Assembly (NCBI GenBank): GCA_045634005.1
Contig: JAZQZL010000023.1
Location: 8,494-72,493 of the forward strand
Length of the DNA stretch: 64,000 nucleotides
Origin: Flemingiibacterium sp045634005
GTDB taxonomy: Bacteria; Bacillota; Clostridia; Oscillospirales; CAG-272
Direction: 5' to 3'
Part shown: piece by piece, positions 7,592 through 15,629 of the stretch
How positions within the stretch are numbered: position 1 is the first letter of the stretch
Layout: each line of letters opens with the position of its first letter
The notes under the pieces: generated by a model
Database searches by the model: none
What the model was told of the DNA's origin: nothing
The model's input: the letters and a program-made list of their open reading frames with translations, nothing else
Position numbers and translations under genes: made by a program

Positions 7592-7618
7592 CAAAAAACG
7601 CCCTCAAAAGAGGGCGTT
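7592..7618 (-). terminator. Rho-independent terminator of the methyltransferase gene
   Basis: An AACGCCCTC/GAGGGCGTT stem with a four-base loop is followed on the minus strand by TTTTTT. It lies immediately downstream of the stop at 7631. Confidence 0.9.
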
Positions 7619-7630
7619 AAATTCATAAAA

Positions 7631-8797
7631 TTAAAACTTTTTATAAGCCTGCTTCGAGGAAAAGCCGCGCTTTTCCTCGTTTTTGAAATACTGAAAATAT
7701 CCGCATTTGATCATACCGTTGTAGAGCGTGCGGACCTTGTCGGCGCGCTTGCCGTAAAGGCGCTCGAAATCGGGCACGGACGTGAGGACGTATATCTGCC
7801 ACGGCGCAAGACGAGAGAAACAGCGTCCCATAGCGCGGTAAAGCTCCTCAACCTCGCGCATATCCGAAAGTCGTTCGCCGTATGGGGGATTACATACGAT
7901 AGTCGCGCGGCGGTCAGCTTTGACGATCTCTGTCGCATCGCGTACGAAGCATTTTATATGCGCTCCCATATCGGCACGCCTTATATTTGCGCGTGCGAGA
8001 TCGACCATTTTCGGATCAATGTCGCTTGCGTACACCTCAAACTCGCTCGCGTGGCGAAGGCTTGCTGCCTCCTCGCGTGCGTCAGTCCATATCTTCTCGG
8101 GAACGTCGTAGAACTCCTCTGCTGCGAAACTGCGTCCGAGACCGGGGGCTGTACCCGTCATCATCATAGCCGCCTCGATAGCGATAGTACCCGAGCCGCA
8201 GAAGGGATCCCACAAAAGAACCTCCTCACGCGGACGCGATAGCTTGACCATAGCCGCCGCGAGTGTTTCACGGAGCGGTGCGACACCTGCCGCAGGACGG
8301 TATCCGCGCTTGTGAAGCGCAACGCCCGAGGTATCTATCATAAGCGTTGCAATATCCTTCAGAATGAAAAATTCTATTTGATACTTGACGCCTTCCTCTT
8401 TGAACCACGATATGCCGTATTCGCCCGAAAGTCGCTCAACGATCGCCTTCTTGACGATGCTCTGACAGTCGGGGATACTCGTCAGAGCGCTTTTTATGCT
8501 GTGTCCCTTAACGGGAAAGGCGTCGTCACAGCCGATCCATTCTTCCCAAGGAAGTGCGTTCGTGCCGTCGAAAAGCTCGGCGAATGTAGCCGCTCTGAAG
8601 CTTCCGAGCTTGATATACAAACGCTCGGCAAAGCGCAGATTTATATTACATCTCGCGATAGTCGCCATATCTCCGCGGAAGGTAACTCGGCCGTCTATAG
8701 TTTCGATGCGCTCGTAGCCGAGAGCGTCGATCTCCTCTCCGAGAAGTGCCTCGAGTCCGAACAGACACGTTGCGACGTATTCATAGGTTTGTGTCAT
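7631..8797 (-). CDS. Class I SAM-dependent RNA methyltransferase (THUMP + RlmL-type)
   Basis: This 388-residue protein is built like the YpsC/RlmL-N family, which methylates guanine N2 in 23S rRNA. A THUMP RNA-binding region occupies about 1-155. The methyltransferase domain follows, with DPFCGSGT at 197-204 (SAM binding), an acidic SDIDPKMV at 258-265, and the catalytic NPPYGER at 303-309. The length is typical of the Gram-positive version, which lacks the second methyltransferase domain of E. coli RlmL. Family assignment is firm; the exact target base is inferred. Confidence 0.9.
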   Translation of the reverse strand: MTQTYEYVATCLFGLEALLGEEIDALGYERIETIDGRVTFRGDMATIARCNINLRFAERLYIKLGSFRAATFAELFDGTNALPWEEWIGCDDAFPVKGHSIKSALTSIPDCQSIVKKAIVERLSGEYGISWFKEEGVKYQIEFFILKDIATLMIDTSGVALHKRGYRPAAGVAPLRETLAAAMVKLSRPREEVLLWDPFCGSGTIAIEAAMMMTGTAPGLGRSFAAEEFYDVPEKIWTDAREEAASLRHASEFEVYASDIDPKMVDLARANIRRADMGAHIKCFVRDATEIVKADRRATIVCNPPYGERLSDMREVEELYRAMGRCFSRLAPWQIYVLTSVPDFERLYGKRADKVRTLYNGMIKCGYFQYFKNEEKRGFSSKQAYKKF

Positions 8798-8870
8798 TTG
8801 TTTCTCCTGTGGTTGTTTTCGGAAGGAGCAAGCCCCTCCCCTACGGTTTGGCGCAAGCCAAGCGCTGTGT

Positions 8871-9090
8871 AGGGTACCTACTCCAAGCGTGATTTAACCA
8901 TCGCTCGGTACCGCTAAACAGTCGCCGGGGTGTCGGCACGGGTGCCGACGAGGCCCCTGGCTGCTAATGGCGCGGTGCACGAAGTTCGGAGCACCAATGT
9001 GCATACCGAGAGCGTTAAATCACGAGGTTGCATTTGCTTACAAGATGTGGAAGGCGAAGCCAATTTGAAGTTTTTGCGGAGCTTTTCTTC
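8871..9090 (-). repeat. Family B intergenic repeat (copy B1)
   Basis: This noncoding block is the reverse complement of 51010-51213. The inner 77 nt (8904-8980) match 51107-51183 with two differences by eye. A perfect hairpin, TCGGCACGGGTGCCGA, is at 8933-8948. Similarity continues into flanks containing a TTGAAGTTTTTGCGG-like tail. It fills the 8798-9134 gap, which holds no gene. Confidence 0.72.
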
Positions 9091-9134
9091 AAAAAGCGAC
9101 CGTAACCCCTAACTAACGCTTCACGCCTCTTAAA

Positions 9135-9785
9135 TCACTCACACGCCGCGCGAAGGTCGGCGATAGCGGCAGGCATATCAGCCGCTCTGAACACGGACGA
9201 GCCTGCAACGAATACGTTTGCGCCTGCGTCGTACGCCGCGCGGATAGTGTCCTTGGTGATACCGCCGTCAACCTCGATGTCGATATCGCGTCCCGACGCG
9301 TCGATCATCGCCTTTACGGCGCGAATGCTGTCGAGCGTTTCGGGAATGAACGACTGTCCGCCAAAGCCGGGCTCAACGGTCATAACGAGCACCATGTCAA
9401 CGTAGGGGAGCAGCGGCTCAAGCACGAACGCCGGCGTTGCGGGCTTTATAGAAATAGCCGACTTTACGCCAAGCTCACGGATAGCCTTGAGCGTTTCAAG
9501 CTGATTGTCACAGCTCTCGTAGTGGATAGTGATGATGTCGGCTCCTGCCTTAGCGAAATCCTCAACGTAGCGTATAGGATTCGTAATCATAAGATGTACG
9601 TCGAAGATAAGCTTCGAGTGTTTACGGAGCGCGCCTACCACGCACTGACCGAAGCTCATATTCGGTACGAATACGCCGTCCATAACGTCGAGATGAAGCA
9701 TCTCTGCGGCATTTTCGATCTGCGCAACGTCCTTTGCAAGTGCGCTGAAATCAGCGGCAAGAAGGGAAGGGGAAATTTTTATCAT
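9135..9785 (-). CDS. rpe: Ribulose-phosphate 3-epimerase
   Basis: This 216-residue TIM-barrel enzyme interconverts ribulose-5-phosphate and xylulose-5-phosphate in the pentose phosphate pathway. It has the family start IKISPSLLAADF, metal-ligand histidine and aspartate in LHLDVMDGVFVPN and FDVHLMI, the catalytic MTVEPGFGGQ loop, and EVDGGI near the end. The start at the ATG giving MIKISPS is preferred over the upstream in-frame TTG. AAGGA lies 12 bases upstream, a slightly long spacing. It stands alone between a repeat block and ispF. Confidence 0.95.
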   Translation of the reverse strand: MIKISPSLLAADFSALAKDVAQIENAAEMLHLDVMDGVFVPNMSFGQCVVGALRKHSKLIFDVHLMITNPIRYVEDFAKAGADIITIHYESCDNQLETLKAIRELGVKSAISIKPATPAFVLEPLLPYVDMVLVMTVEPGFGGQSFIPETLDSIRAVKAMIDASGRDIDIEVDGGITKDTIRAAYDAGANVFVAGSSVFRAADMPAAIADLRAACE

Positions 9786-9995
9786 AATAGTATTAATTCC
9801 TTTCAAAAAACTTGTTTTTATATGTATTTCTCGCGTCGGCGACTTTCACCAACGGCGAGGGCTTACCATATCATATTAAAGAGCCGAAAATTAGTACGGT
9901 AACACGCGGCTTGGACGTTTAAAGCCAAGGACTAAGCTCGGCTCGCCGCGCTTTTCCGTACTTTCGCCGCCACTGCTGTGGCGGCGTTTGTTATG

Positions 9996-10472
9996 CTAAT
10001 TTTTCTCAATAAGCGCGACAGCCACCCCGGCGATGCCCTCCTCGCTGCCCGTGAATCCAAGTCGCTCCTCGGTCGTCGCCTTAACGCTGACGTATGACAC
10101 GTCAATGCCGAGTGCTGCGGCGATGTTTTCGCGCATCGTGTAGATGTACGGCGCAAGCTTCGGGCGTTGTGCGATGACTGTAGAGTCGATATTTACGATA
10201 GTATAGCCGTTTTCGCGAAGACGGTCGGCAACTGCCGCGGCGAGCTTTAAGCTGTCCGCCCCACGCCATTTTTCGTCGGTGTCGGGGAACATTCCACCGA
10301 TGTCGCCGAGCGCCGCCGCTCCGAGAAGCGCGTCCATTATCGCGTGCACGAGCACGTCTGCGTCGGAGTGACCGTCAAGCCCCAACGTGTGAGGCACGTC
10401 CACGCCGCCGAGTATAAGCCGTCTGCCGCCAACCAAGCGGTGAACGTCGTAGCCCTGTCCGATACGAAGCAT
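9996..10472 (-). CDS. ispF: 2-C-methyl-D-erythritol 2,4-cyclodiphosphate synthase
   Basis: This 158-residue enzyme of the MEP isoprenoid pathway converts CDP-ME 2-phosphate to the cyclic diphosphate. Metal ligands are visible in IGQGYDVHRL (Asp9, His11) and in LDGHSDADVLVHA. The loop GDIGGMFPDTD and the C-terminal ATTEERLGFTG segment are characteristic. Length matches the family of homotrimeric enzymes. The gene starts 10 bases after the XRE regulator stop on the same strand, so the three genes 11732-9996 may be cotranscribed. A GC-rich stem-loop at about 9969-9991 lies downstream but has no clear T run. Confidence 0.96.
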   Translation of the reverse strand: MLRIGQGYDVHRLVGGRRLILGGVDVPHTLGLDGHSDADVLVHAIMDALLGAAALGDIGGMFPDTDEKWRGADSLKLAAAVADRLRENGYTIVNIDSTVIAQRPKLAPYIYTMRENIAAALGIDVSYVSVKATTEERLGFTGSEEGIAGVAVALIEKN

Positions 10473-10482
10473 ACTTATCTCC

Positions 10483-11388
10483 TTAGTTTATCTTTTTTAT
10501 TAGCTCAAGGCGAAGTCCCGCGTACTTGTACGCGTTCTCAAAGTCGCCGCAGCATTTACAGCAAAACTCAAGGTCGGTGTAAACCGCCCACAGAAGTGCA
10601 GGCAAAGGCTCGGGCGAGAGAAGCCCTAAAAGCTTGGTTTTTGCGCTTAAATATTCGGCGCGCAGCATCTCGAATTTCGCCTCGATATGAGCTTTGTAAA
10701 AGCCGCTTGACAGCGCGCTGACGATTGGCGACAATTCTGCAAGCAGAGGTGCTGCCTCCTCACTCGGCTGTGAATACGGACGAGCCGCTATCGTGCCGAG
10801 CTTTTTGAGCGCAAAAAGATACACCGCTACCTCGTTCGAGTCGAATATGAGTGAGCGAAACAGCTCTGTGTCGCTGCTTGGAGCCTCGGTGTCAACAGCA
10901 CCGCACGAGCGTATAAGCTCGCGAAGCACGTGTGTTTGCGACGGATCGGCTCCCGATGCATCGGCCCTCGAAAGAAGTGCATAAGCCGCCGTGAGCTTAC
11001 CCTCTCGGTAAAGCTCGCGCGCACGGCATACGGCTGCTTCACAAAAAAGCGTATCAACGCCGTCGATATTCGTTTTTGCACTTTCGCACAGGCTTATTGC
11101 CTCAGCGTATTTTCCCTCGTTTATAAGCGCCGATATCTCCGTACGCGTTTTTTGCTCGGAGTAGGAATCGAAGTCGCCGAGAAGCGCGCCCACGGGAACG
11201 TCGAGGCGCGATGCTATTGCAACGAGAGTAGGCAGAGAGGGAAGCGCTGCACCGTTTTCAATACGGCTTAACATATTGCGTGTTACCTCACCGTCCGCAA
11301 GCTCGCTTTGAGTCATACCGCGGCTTTGGCGCAGTACGCGTATGCGTTCTCCTACAAGCGAGAGTGAGCTGCCTTTTTTTGTGCTCAT
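10483..11388 (-). CDS. XRE-type regulator with C-terminal helical repeat domain
   Basis: The 301-residue protein has an N-terminal HTH_3 domain (about 12-70; RIRVLRQSRGMTQSELA, then MLSRIENGAALPSLPTL). A long helical region (about 78-300) resembles TPR repeats, with segments such as GKYAEAISLCESA and GKLTAAYALLSRA. This architecture is seen in regulators that sense peptides or interact with partner proteins; the ligand here is unknown. Its ATG overlaps the stop of the upstream coiled-coil gene by one base, so the two are coupled. It is not a phage repressor type. Confidence 0.85.
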   Translation of the reverse strand: MSTKKGSSLSLVGERIRVLRQSRGMTQSELADGEVTRNMLSRIENGAALPSLPTLVAIASRLDVPVGALLGDFDSYSEQKTRTEISALINEGKYAEAISLCESAKTNIDGVDTLFCEAAVCRARELYREGKLTAAYALLSRADASGADPSQTHVLRELIRSCGAVDTEAPSSDTELFRSLIFDSNEVAVYLFALKKLGTIAARPYSQPSEEAAPLLAELSPIVSALSSGFYKAHIEAKFEMLRAEYLSAKTKLLGLLSPEPLPALLWAVYTDLEFCCKCCGDFENAYKYAGLRLELIKKIN

Positions 11389-11732
11389 TATTTATTCTTG
11401 GTTTCAAGCTCGTCGAGTACCGACTTGATCGAGCTCTGTACGCTGCCGAGCAGTGCGGACATACCGTCAAGCTCTGCCTTCATACGTTCGTTTTCAGCAC
11501 CTAAGCGCTCATTTTCAGTCTTGAGTGCGTCAAGCTCCTCGCTCTTTGCCGCGAGTGCCGCATTTGCAGCCTCAAGCTCGGCAAGCACGGCGTCGGTTTT
11601 AGCCGCCTTTTCTTCGAGTACGGCCTTCTGCTCGCCGAAATCGCGCGCAAGCTTTGCTATGTACATATTAACGTCCGTCTTATTAAATCCGCTTATCGCG
11701 GTGCGAAATACGGGAGAGTGCTGCTTTTGCAT
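11388..11732 (-). CDS. DivIVA-like coiled-coil protein
   Basis: This small protein of 114 residues starts with FRTAISGFNKTDVNMYIAKL. That resembles the N-terminal membrane-binding motif of DivIVA/GpsB-type proteins (F...GF...DV..Y). The rest is a continuous coiled coil (about 35-95) rich in Ala, Glu and Leu. Such proteins mark curved membrane or organise cell-division and envelope proteins. The start at 11732 is preceded by GAAAGGAAAAA; the longer in-frame form is less likely. It is coupled to the XRE regulator downstream and driven by a promoter at 11774-11802. Confidence 0.75.
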   Translation of the reverse strand: MQKQHSPVFRTAISGFNKTDVNMYIAKLARDFGEQKAVLEEKAAKTDAVLAELEAANAALAAKSEELDALKTENERLGAENERMKAELDGMSALLGSVQSSIKSVLDELETKNK

Positions 11733-11773
11733 ATTATTTTTCCTTTCGTAAATGGCAATAATACATCTATTAT

Positions 11774-11802
11774 ATTTTACCACATAATACGCGATTTAGC
11801 AA
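11774..11802 (-). promoter_or_regulatory. SigA-type promoter for the coiled-coil/XRE genes
   Basis: On the minus strand, TTGCTA (11797-11802) and TAAAAT (11774-11779) are separated by 17 bases. They are 42 bases upstream of the start at 11732. Confidence 0.6.
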
Positions 11803-11886
11803 GAGAAAAATCAAAAAATTTCATATCCCCATTGATTTTTGTATATATTTGCGGTATAATTAAAACAATATAAGCACACGCGCGCA

Positions 11887-12567
11887 TTACGGCAGGCTGG
11901 CGGCGTAATCGTTGAGGTCGTTTTCCTCTTCCTCGTCTATTTCGTAGCGGTTTATCGCCGTGTACGCGTCGGGAACCTTGCCGACGATCACCGTTTCGGC
12001 AAGCGGCACGTCACTCGAATGCTCGATCGTTACGCTTTTTCCAACAACGAGGACGTTCAGTGTAACGTGTGTGCGAAGGAATATCCTGTGTAGCGTTTGA
12101 TTGATGCCCGATTCGATAAACTCGGAGTACACGTCCGCTGTGACGTCGCCGATACGCACGAGGCGTATTTCTATCGGCGTACCGCGTCCGGCGATAAGTG
12201 CAGTTCCCGTCAGACTGCCGAGCGGAACGCTAAAGCGCATCGCGCCGTCGTCAGACAGCGTTTTCGTCAGCGAAGAAATTGCATTTGCACGGAGTGTTGA
12301 CAGCGCGCCGATATCGACCTCGACGCTTGAAACCCCGTCGGCACCGGACCTTACCTCAACAAGCGGCGGTGTGTCCGAGAGCGCGCCGACAACGGCGGTG
12401 TTGACCGTTTCGGTGGCAAAGGAGCGCGCACGGCTTTTTGCGGCATCGTTTATTATCGGGCGAAGGCTGTATTCGGCAACGCAGGTAAGGCAAAGCGCGA
12501 GTATTGCGAGTATCAGTGCGGCGAAGGCTATTCGTGCAAGCAGTGTACGGCGTTTATAATTTGTCAT
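11887..12567 (-). CDS. yunB: Sporulation protein YunB-like
   Basis: The 226-residue protein has one N-terminal transmembrane segment (about 10-32). A conserved extracytoplasmic part follows, with LRPIINDAAKSRARSFATETVN, VEVDIGALSTLRA and NVLVVGKSVTIEHSSDVPLAETVIVGKVPD. These are hallmarks of YunB, a SigE-dependent sporulation protein needed for normal spore germination in Bacillus. The start ATG at 12567 follows AGAGGTG by six bases. A SigE-like promoter lies just upstream at 12589-12617. The assignment is by family pattern, and the molecular role of the family is poorly known. Confidence 0.88.
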   Translation of the reverse strand: MTNYKRRTLLARIAFAALILAILALCLTCVAEYSLRPIINDAAKSRARSFATETVNTAVVGALSDTPPLVEVRSGADGVSSVEVDIGALSTLRANAISSLTKTLSDDGAMRFSVPLGSLTGTALIAGRGTPIEIRLVRIGDVTADVYSEFIESGINQTLHRIFLRTHVTLNVLVVGKSVTIEHSSDVPLAETVIVGKVPDAYTAINRYEIDEEEENDLNDYAASLP

Positions 12568-12588
12568 AAAATTCACCTCTGTACCGTT

Positions 12589-12617
12589 ATTTTATGGAAA
12601 TGCGGCGCGGAATGTGA
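12589..12617 (-). promoter_or_regulatory. SigE-like sporulation promoter of yunB
   Basis: On the minus strand, TCACATT (12611-12617) and CATAAAAT (12589-12596) are separated by 14 bases. This compares with the Bacillus SigE consensus (K-M-ATATT, 14 bases, CATACAHT). Confidence 0.6.
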
Positions 12618-12651
12618 GCTTTTTAGTAAAATATCTTTTGGGAGAAGAAAA

Positions 12652-13224
12652 ATGAAGTTACTTGAAGAACGTATTTTAAAGGACGGCGTTATCAAGGAAG
12701 GCGGCATCGTCAAGGTTGACAGCTTCCTTAATCATCAGATGGATATTGAGCTGATAAATGAGATCGGCAAGGAGTTTTACCGTCTTTTCGGTAACGAAGG
12801 TGTCACTAAGATACTGACAGTCGAAGCCTCGGGTATCGGTATTGCCTGCCTTGCGGCACAGTATTTTGGCGTGCCTGTAGTATTTGCTAAGAAGTCGGAG
12901 TCAAAAAACCTCGACGGCGACGTTTACACCTCGAAGGTAGTGTCCTACACCAAGGGCAAGGAATACGACATACGCGTTTCGAACAAGTACATAACCGCTA
13001 GTGACAGAGTGCTGATAATCGACGATTTTCTTGCAAAGGGCAAGGCTGTGTTCGGTCTTTGCGATATTATAGAGCAGGCAGGCGCATCGCTTGCCGGCGT
13101 TGGCATATGCATTGAAAAGGGCTTCCAGGAAGGCGGCGCTATAATCCGTGAGCGCGGCATACGCCTTGAATCGCTTGCTATAGTCGAGCTTGCCGAGAAC
13201 GGCGGAATAACATTCAGAAATTGA
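12652..13224 (+). CDS. xpt: Xanthine phosphoribosyltransferase
   Basis: This 190-residue purine-salvage enzyme makes XMP from xanthine and PRPP in the cytoplasm. It begins with MKLLEERILKDGVIKEG and has the LTVEASGIGIACLAA and VVFAKKSESKNL segments and the PRPP-binding loop VLIIDDFLAKG near 119-129, all typical of Xpt. The start has AGAAGAAAA upstream, a modest ribosome site. No purine riboswitch was recognised in the short leader. It lies nine bases before the thioesterase gene, which may be cotranscribed. Confidence 0.94.
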   Translation: MKLLEERILKDGVIKEGGIVKVDSFLNHQMDIELINEIGKEFYRLFGNEGVTKILTVEASGIGIACLAAQYFGVPVVFAKKSESKNLDGDVYTSKVVSYTKGKEYDIRVSNKYITASDRVLIIDDFLAKGKAVFGLCDIIEQAGASLAGVGICIEKGFQEGGAIIRERGIRLESLAIVELAENGGITFRN

Positions 13225-13232
13225 GAGAATAT

Positions 13233-13694
13233 ATGAATTTACAACCCAAAACGCCGAATGAATCCTACACCGAGTCGGTGCAGATATTAACCCTCTCCGC
13301 GATGAACGGCTACAACCGCCTTTTCGGCGGCAAGCTTATGGAGTGGATAGACATATGCGCCGCGGTGACGGCACGCCGTCACGCTAACAAGAACATAACG
13401 ACGGTGCTTGTTGACACGCTCGAATTCAAGGAGCCTGCGTACGCGAACAGCCTTGTTGTGCTATGCGGCAAGATAGTGTACGTCGGACGCACGTCGATGG
13501 ACGTACGGGTACAGTCGTACGTGGAAACGCTTGACGGCACGCGCCATCTTATAAATTCGGCGTATCTGACGCTTGTGGCGCTTGACGAGAACGATAAGCC
13601 CACGCCCGTTCCGCCGCTTACGCTTACAAGCGACGAGGAACGTGCGGAGTGGGAAGCGGCGAAGGCTCGCCGTGAGGCACGAAAGGTTAAATAA
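13233..13694 (+). CDS. Acyl-CoA thioesterase (hotdog fold)
   Basis: This 153-residue protein of the YciA/YkhA type hydrolyses acyl-CoA. Signature segments are LSAMNGYNRLFGGKLMEWIDICAAVTARRHA (residues about 21-51, containing the active-site region) and GKIVYVGRTSMDVRVQSYVE (hotdog strands). The start is the ATG at 13233, since the in-frame upstream codon is a TTG overlapping the xpt stop. The last 16 nt of its coding end are repeated at 14914-14929, on the far side of the glycosyltransferase gene. This points to an insertion or duplication here. Substrate is unknown. Confidence 0.9.
   Translation: MNLQPKTPNESYTESVQILTLSAMNGYNRLFGGKLMEWIDICAAVTARRHANKNITTVLVDTLEFKEPAYANSLVVLCGKIVYVGRTSMDVRVQSYVETLDGTRHLINSAYLTLVALDENDKPTPVPPLTLTSDEERAEWEAAKARREARKVK
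13678..13693 (+). repeat. 16-nt direct repeat, left copy
   Basis: CACGAAAGGTTAAATA at the 3' end of the thioesterase gene is repeated exactly at 14914-14929. The two copies bracket the low-GC glycosyltransferase gene. Confidence 0.75.
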
Positions 13695-13697
13695 GAC

Positions 13698-13725
13698 TAA
13701 AAAGATGGCTTTTGCCATCTTTTTG
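13698..13725 (+). terminator. Rho-independent terminator after the thioesterase gene
   Basis: An AAAAAGATGGC/GCCATCTTTTT stem with a TTTT loop lies immediately after the thioesterase stop. Confidence 0.85.
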
Positions 13726-13743
13726 ACAACGAGGAGTTCTGAT

Positions 13744-14877
13744 ATGGAGAAAGAGAGAAAAACGATATGCTTTTTGCCTAACCGACTGATACTTGGCGGT
13801 ATTGAAAAGGTTTTGGTCGATGCCCTGAATGTCTTACACGGCAAATATGATATAGACGTAATACTCTTTGCTGACGATACGGATCCGATGATCCTTGACG
13901 CCATACCGAGTGACGTAAGGGTTATATACAGACCGCTGCCAAAGAATAAAATCATACGGCAGATAGCTCGCATACCGTGCTTATCGTATTTGCTTTACGA
14001 TAAAGCCATTGGTAAAAAGAAATACGATTTTTTGGTAACCTTAAGACCGTCTGTATTTCTGACGGCGTTCTCAAAAAAAGCCAAGCACAAAATTTTCTGG
14101 CTACACGGTGACTTTAATAGCATCTATACCGAGAAAAAAACAGCGTTTGGAAGATTTCTCTCCAATATGTATCTGAGGCATGTTTACAAGCAGTACGGCA
14201 TGATCTGGACTGTTTGCGATACAATCAAAGAAGATATGGAGAAGCGCCTGAAGCTAAAAAACATTCACACGCTGTCAAATCCCGCTAACTGTACGGAAAT
14301 TTACAGAAAAGCGGAAGAAGACTGTGACCTTGCTTTTGATAAAAGCAAGACCAACATTGTTTTGATTGGCAGACTTTCGCGAGAAAAGGGCTTTTCGCGT
14401 GTAATAAAAATTATGGCGGATTCAGTTTTCAAAGAGCATCCGGATACACATCTATACATAATCGGTGACGGCAACATTGCCGCTTATCAGGGGCGTGTTG
14501 ACAAATACGGCTGCAGCGACAGGATCAGCTTTTTGGGACCGAAGGACAATCCGTTCCCGTATTTAAAGCAGGCGCAATTGCTTATGTGTCCGTCGTATCA
14601 CGAAAGCTTCGGTTTGGCTATAATTGAGGCTATGCTGTTAAGGGTGCCGGTTATAACCACGGACACAGCAGGCGGAAGATTTTTGACACAAAGCAACACG
14701 TTGGCTTACTGTGTCAAGAATGACGATTCGTCAATTAAAAAGGCGTTGGATGAATTTCTGGGCAACAAAGAAAATTATCCGTATTCGCTTGATGCGGCAC
14801 AGAAGTGGGCGGAATGCTTTGACTTAAAGGTTTTCGAAAATAACATCAACGCTTTGATGTCGGGCTTTGAGGAATAA
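13744..14877 (+). CDS. Glycosyltransferase family 4 protein
   Basis: This 377-residue GT-B enzyme transfers a sugar from an activated donor, probably to a cell-surface glycan. The N-terminal domain starts TICFLPNRLILGGIEKVLVD. The C-terminal domain contains VLIGRLSREKGFSRVI, YIIGDG, and the E-x7-E motif in CPSYHESFGLAIIEAM. The ATG at 13744 follows GAGGAG. Base composition is lower in GC than its neighbours, and no other cell-wall genes are near. It is bracketed by 16-nt direct repeats, so transfer by insertion is likely. Acceptor unknown. Confidence 0.9.
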   Translation: MEKERKTICFLPNRLILGGIEKVLVDALNVLHGKYDIDVILFADDTDPMILDAIPSDVRVIYRPLPKNKIIRQIARIPCLSYLLYDKAIGKKKYDFLVTLRPSVFLTAFSKKAKHKIFWLHGDFNSIYTEKKTAFGRFLSNMYLRHVYKQYGMIWTVCDTIKEDMEKRLKLKNIHTLSNPANCTEIYRKAEEDCDLAFDKSKTNIVLIGRLSREKGFSRVIKIMADSVFKEHPDTHLYIIGDGNIAAYQGRVDKYGCSDRISFLGPKDNPFPYLKQAQLLMCPSYHESFGLAIIEAMLLRVPVITTDTAGGRFLTQSNTLAYCVKNDDSSIKKALDEFLGNKENYPYSLDAAQKWAECFDLKVFENNINALMSGFEE

Positions 14878-14913
14878 TGAATTGTTTCGCATTTCCAAGG
14901 GCTCAGAGTGACA

Positions 14914-14929
14914 CACGAAAGGTTAAATA
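14914..14929 (+). repeat. 16-nt direct repeat, right copy
   Basis: This is an exact copy of 13678-13693 between the glycosyltransferase stop and the next gene. It restores the original thioesterase-end to membrane-protein spacing. Confidence 0.75.
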
Positions 14930-14939
14930 GGGTGAGGAT

Positions 14940-15266
14940 ATGGAAAAGGTACCTTTTCTTAAATGGCTCCCGTTTATCGCGGCGATGATAGTGCTGTTTT
15001 ACCTTGTGCCGCCGATGCTTGCGGGAACGGGACTCGAGGATTTCGGGCTGAAGATAATTACGCCTGCATTCTGTCTGTGCGGCGGAATAATCTTCGGTAA
15101 AATAAACGGTTGGGTGTGGTATTACTGTATCGTTGTTGCGGTTATATTCGCGCCGACGCTTGTGCTAAACTACGCGCAGAGCGATATACCGTACATATTC
15201 GAATACGGCGGACTTGCCTTAATGGGGAGCTTACTTGGTTACGCGTTTCATCGGGATAAATATTGA
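14940..15266 (+). CDS. Small four-helix membrane protein, unknown function
   Basis: The family is not recognised. The 108-residue product has four predicted transmembrane segments (about 8-26, 37-53, 58-75, 84-102) and a basic C-terminus (HRDKY). The ATG is preceded by GGGTGAGG. Its GC content resembles the thioesterase gene rather than the intervening glycosyltransferase. Together with the flanking 16-nt repeat, this suggests it was originally next to the thioesterase. No enzyme motif is visible; a small transporter subunit or regulator of membrane properties cannot be excluded. Confidence 0.65.
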   Translation: MEKVPFLKWLPFIAAMIVLFYLVPPMLAGTGLEDFGLKIITPAFCLCGGIIFGKINGWVWYYCIVVAVIFAPTLVLNYAQSDIPYIFEYGGLALMGSLLGYAFHRDKY

Positions 15267-15267
15267 A

Positions 15268-15292
15268 GGGGGAGGCATTTGCCTCCCTTTTG
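15268..15292 (+). terminator. Rho-independent terminator
   Basis: A GGGGAGGC/GCCTCCC stem with an ATTT loop is followed by TTTTGTTTT, right after the stop at 15266. Confidence 0.85.
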
Positions 15293-15317
15293 TTTTACCC
15301 GCACACCGCTCGTATAA

Positions 15318-15560
15318 CCTCGCGCGCTCTGCGCGCTCGGGGAAACGAAAAGGGGGAGGGAGTACCTCAGTCGCCGGTACTCCCTCCCCCTTTTGAACCC
15401 TCTCCTACGTGGCTCAAATATATGTAAAAGGGAGCCTTATCACCTCGCCCCAGCTCGGAACTTCGTCTTGCCGTAAGCTTCGTACCACAGAGTGTTCGTT
15501 TAACGGCACCGCCGCGCTACCGAAATGCGCGGCGGTGCATACCGACGCGCGCCACAACGC
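15318..15560 (-). repeat. Family A intergenic repeat (copy A2)
   Basis: This is noncoding. 15345-15506 is the reverse complement of 27696-27857 with a single difference over 162 nt by eye. It contains the AAAAGGGGGAGGGAGTACC hairpin with loop TCAGTCGCC. The adjoining variable hairpin here is a GCACCGCCGCGC type, unlike the CCAATTTCC type of A1 and A3. Confidence 0.78.
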
Positions 15561-15591
15561 CTTTAGCCATCGAATCGCGCACCGTCGCGCA

Positions 15592-15622
15592 CAAAAAAAG
15601 CCGCACGCCAAACGACGTGCGG
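15592..15622 (-). terminator. Rho-independent terminator of the DUF624-like gene
   Basis: A CCGCACG/CGTGCGG stem is followed on the minus strand by TTTTTTT, eight bases after the stop codon. Confidence 0.85.
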
Positions 15623-15629
15623 TTATCTG

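Noticed and set aside
9969..9991. Terminator for ispF
   Set aside because: A good GC stem exists but no T run follows on the minus strand; too weak to list as a terminator.
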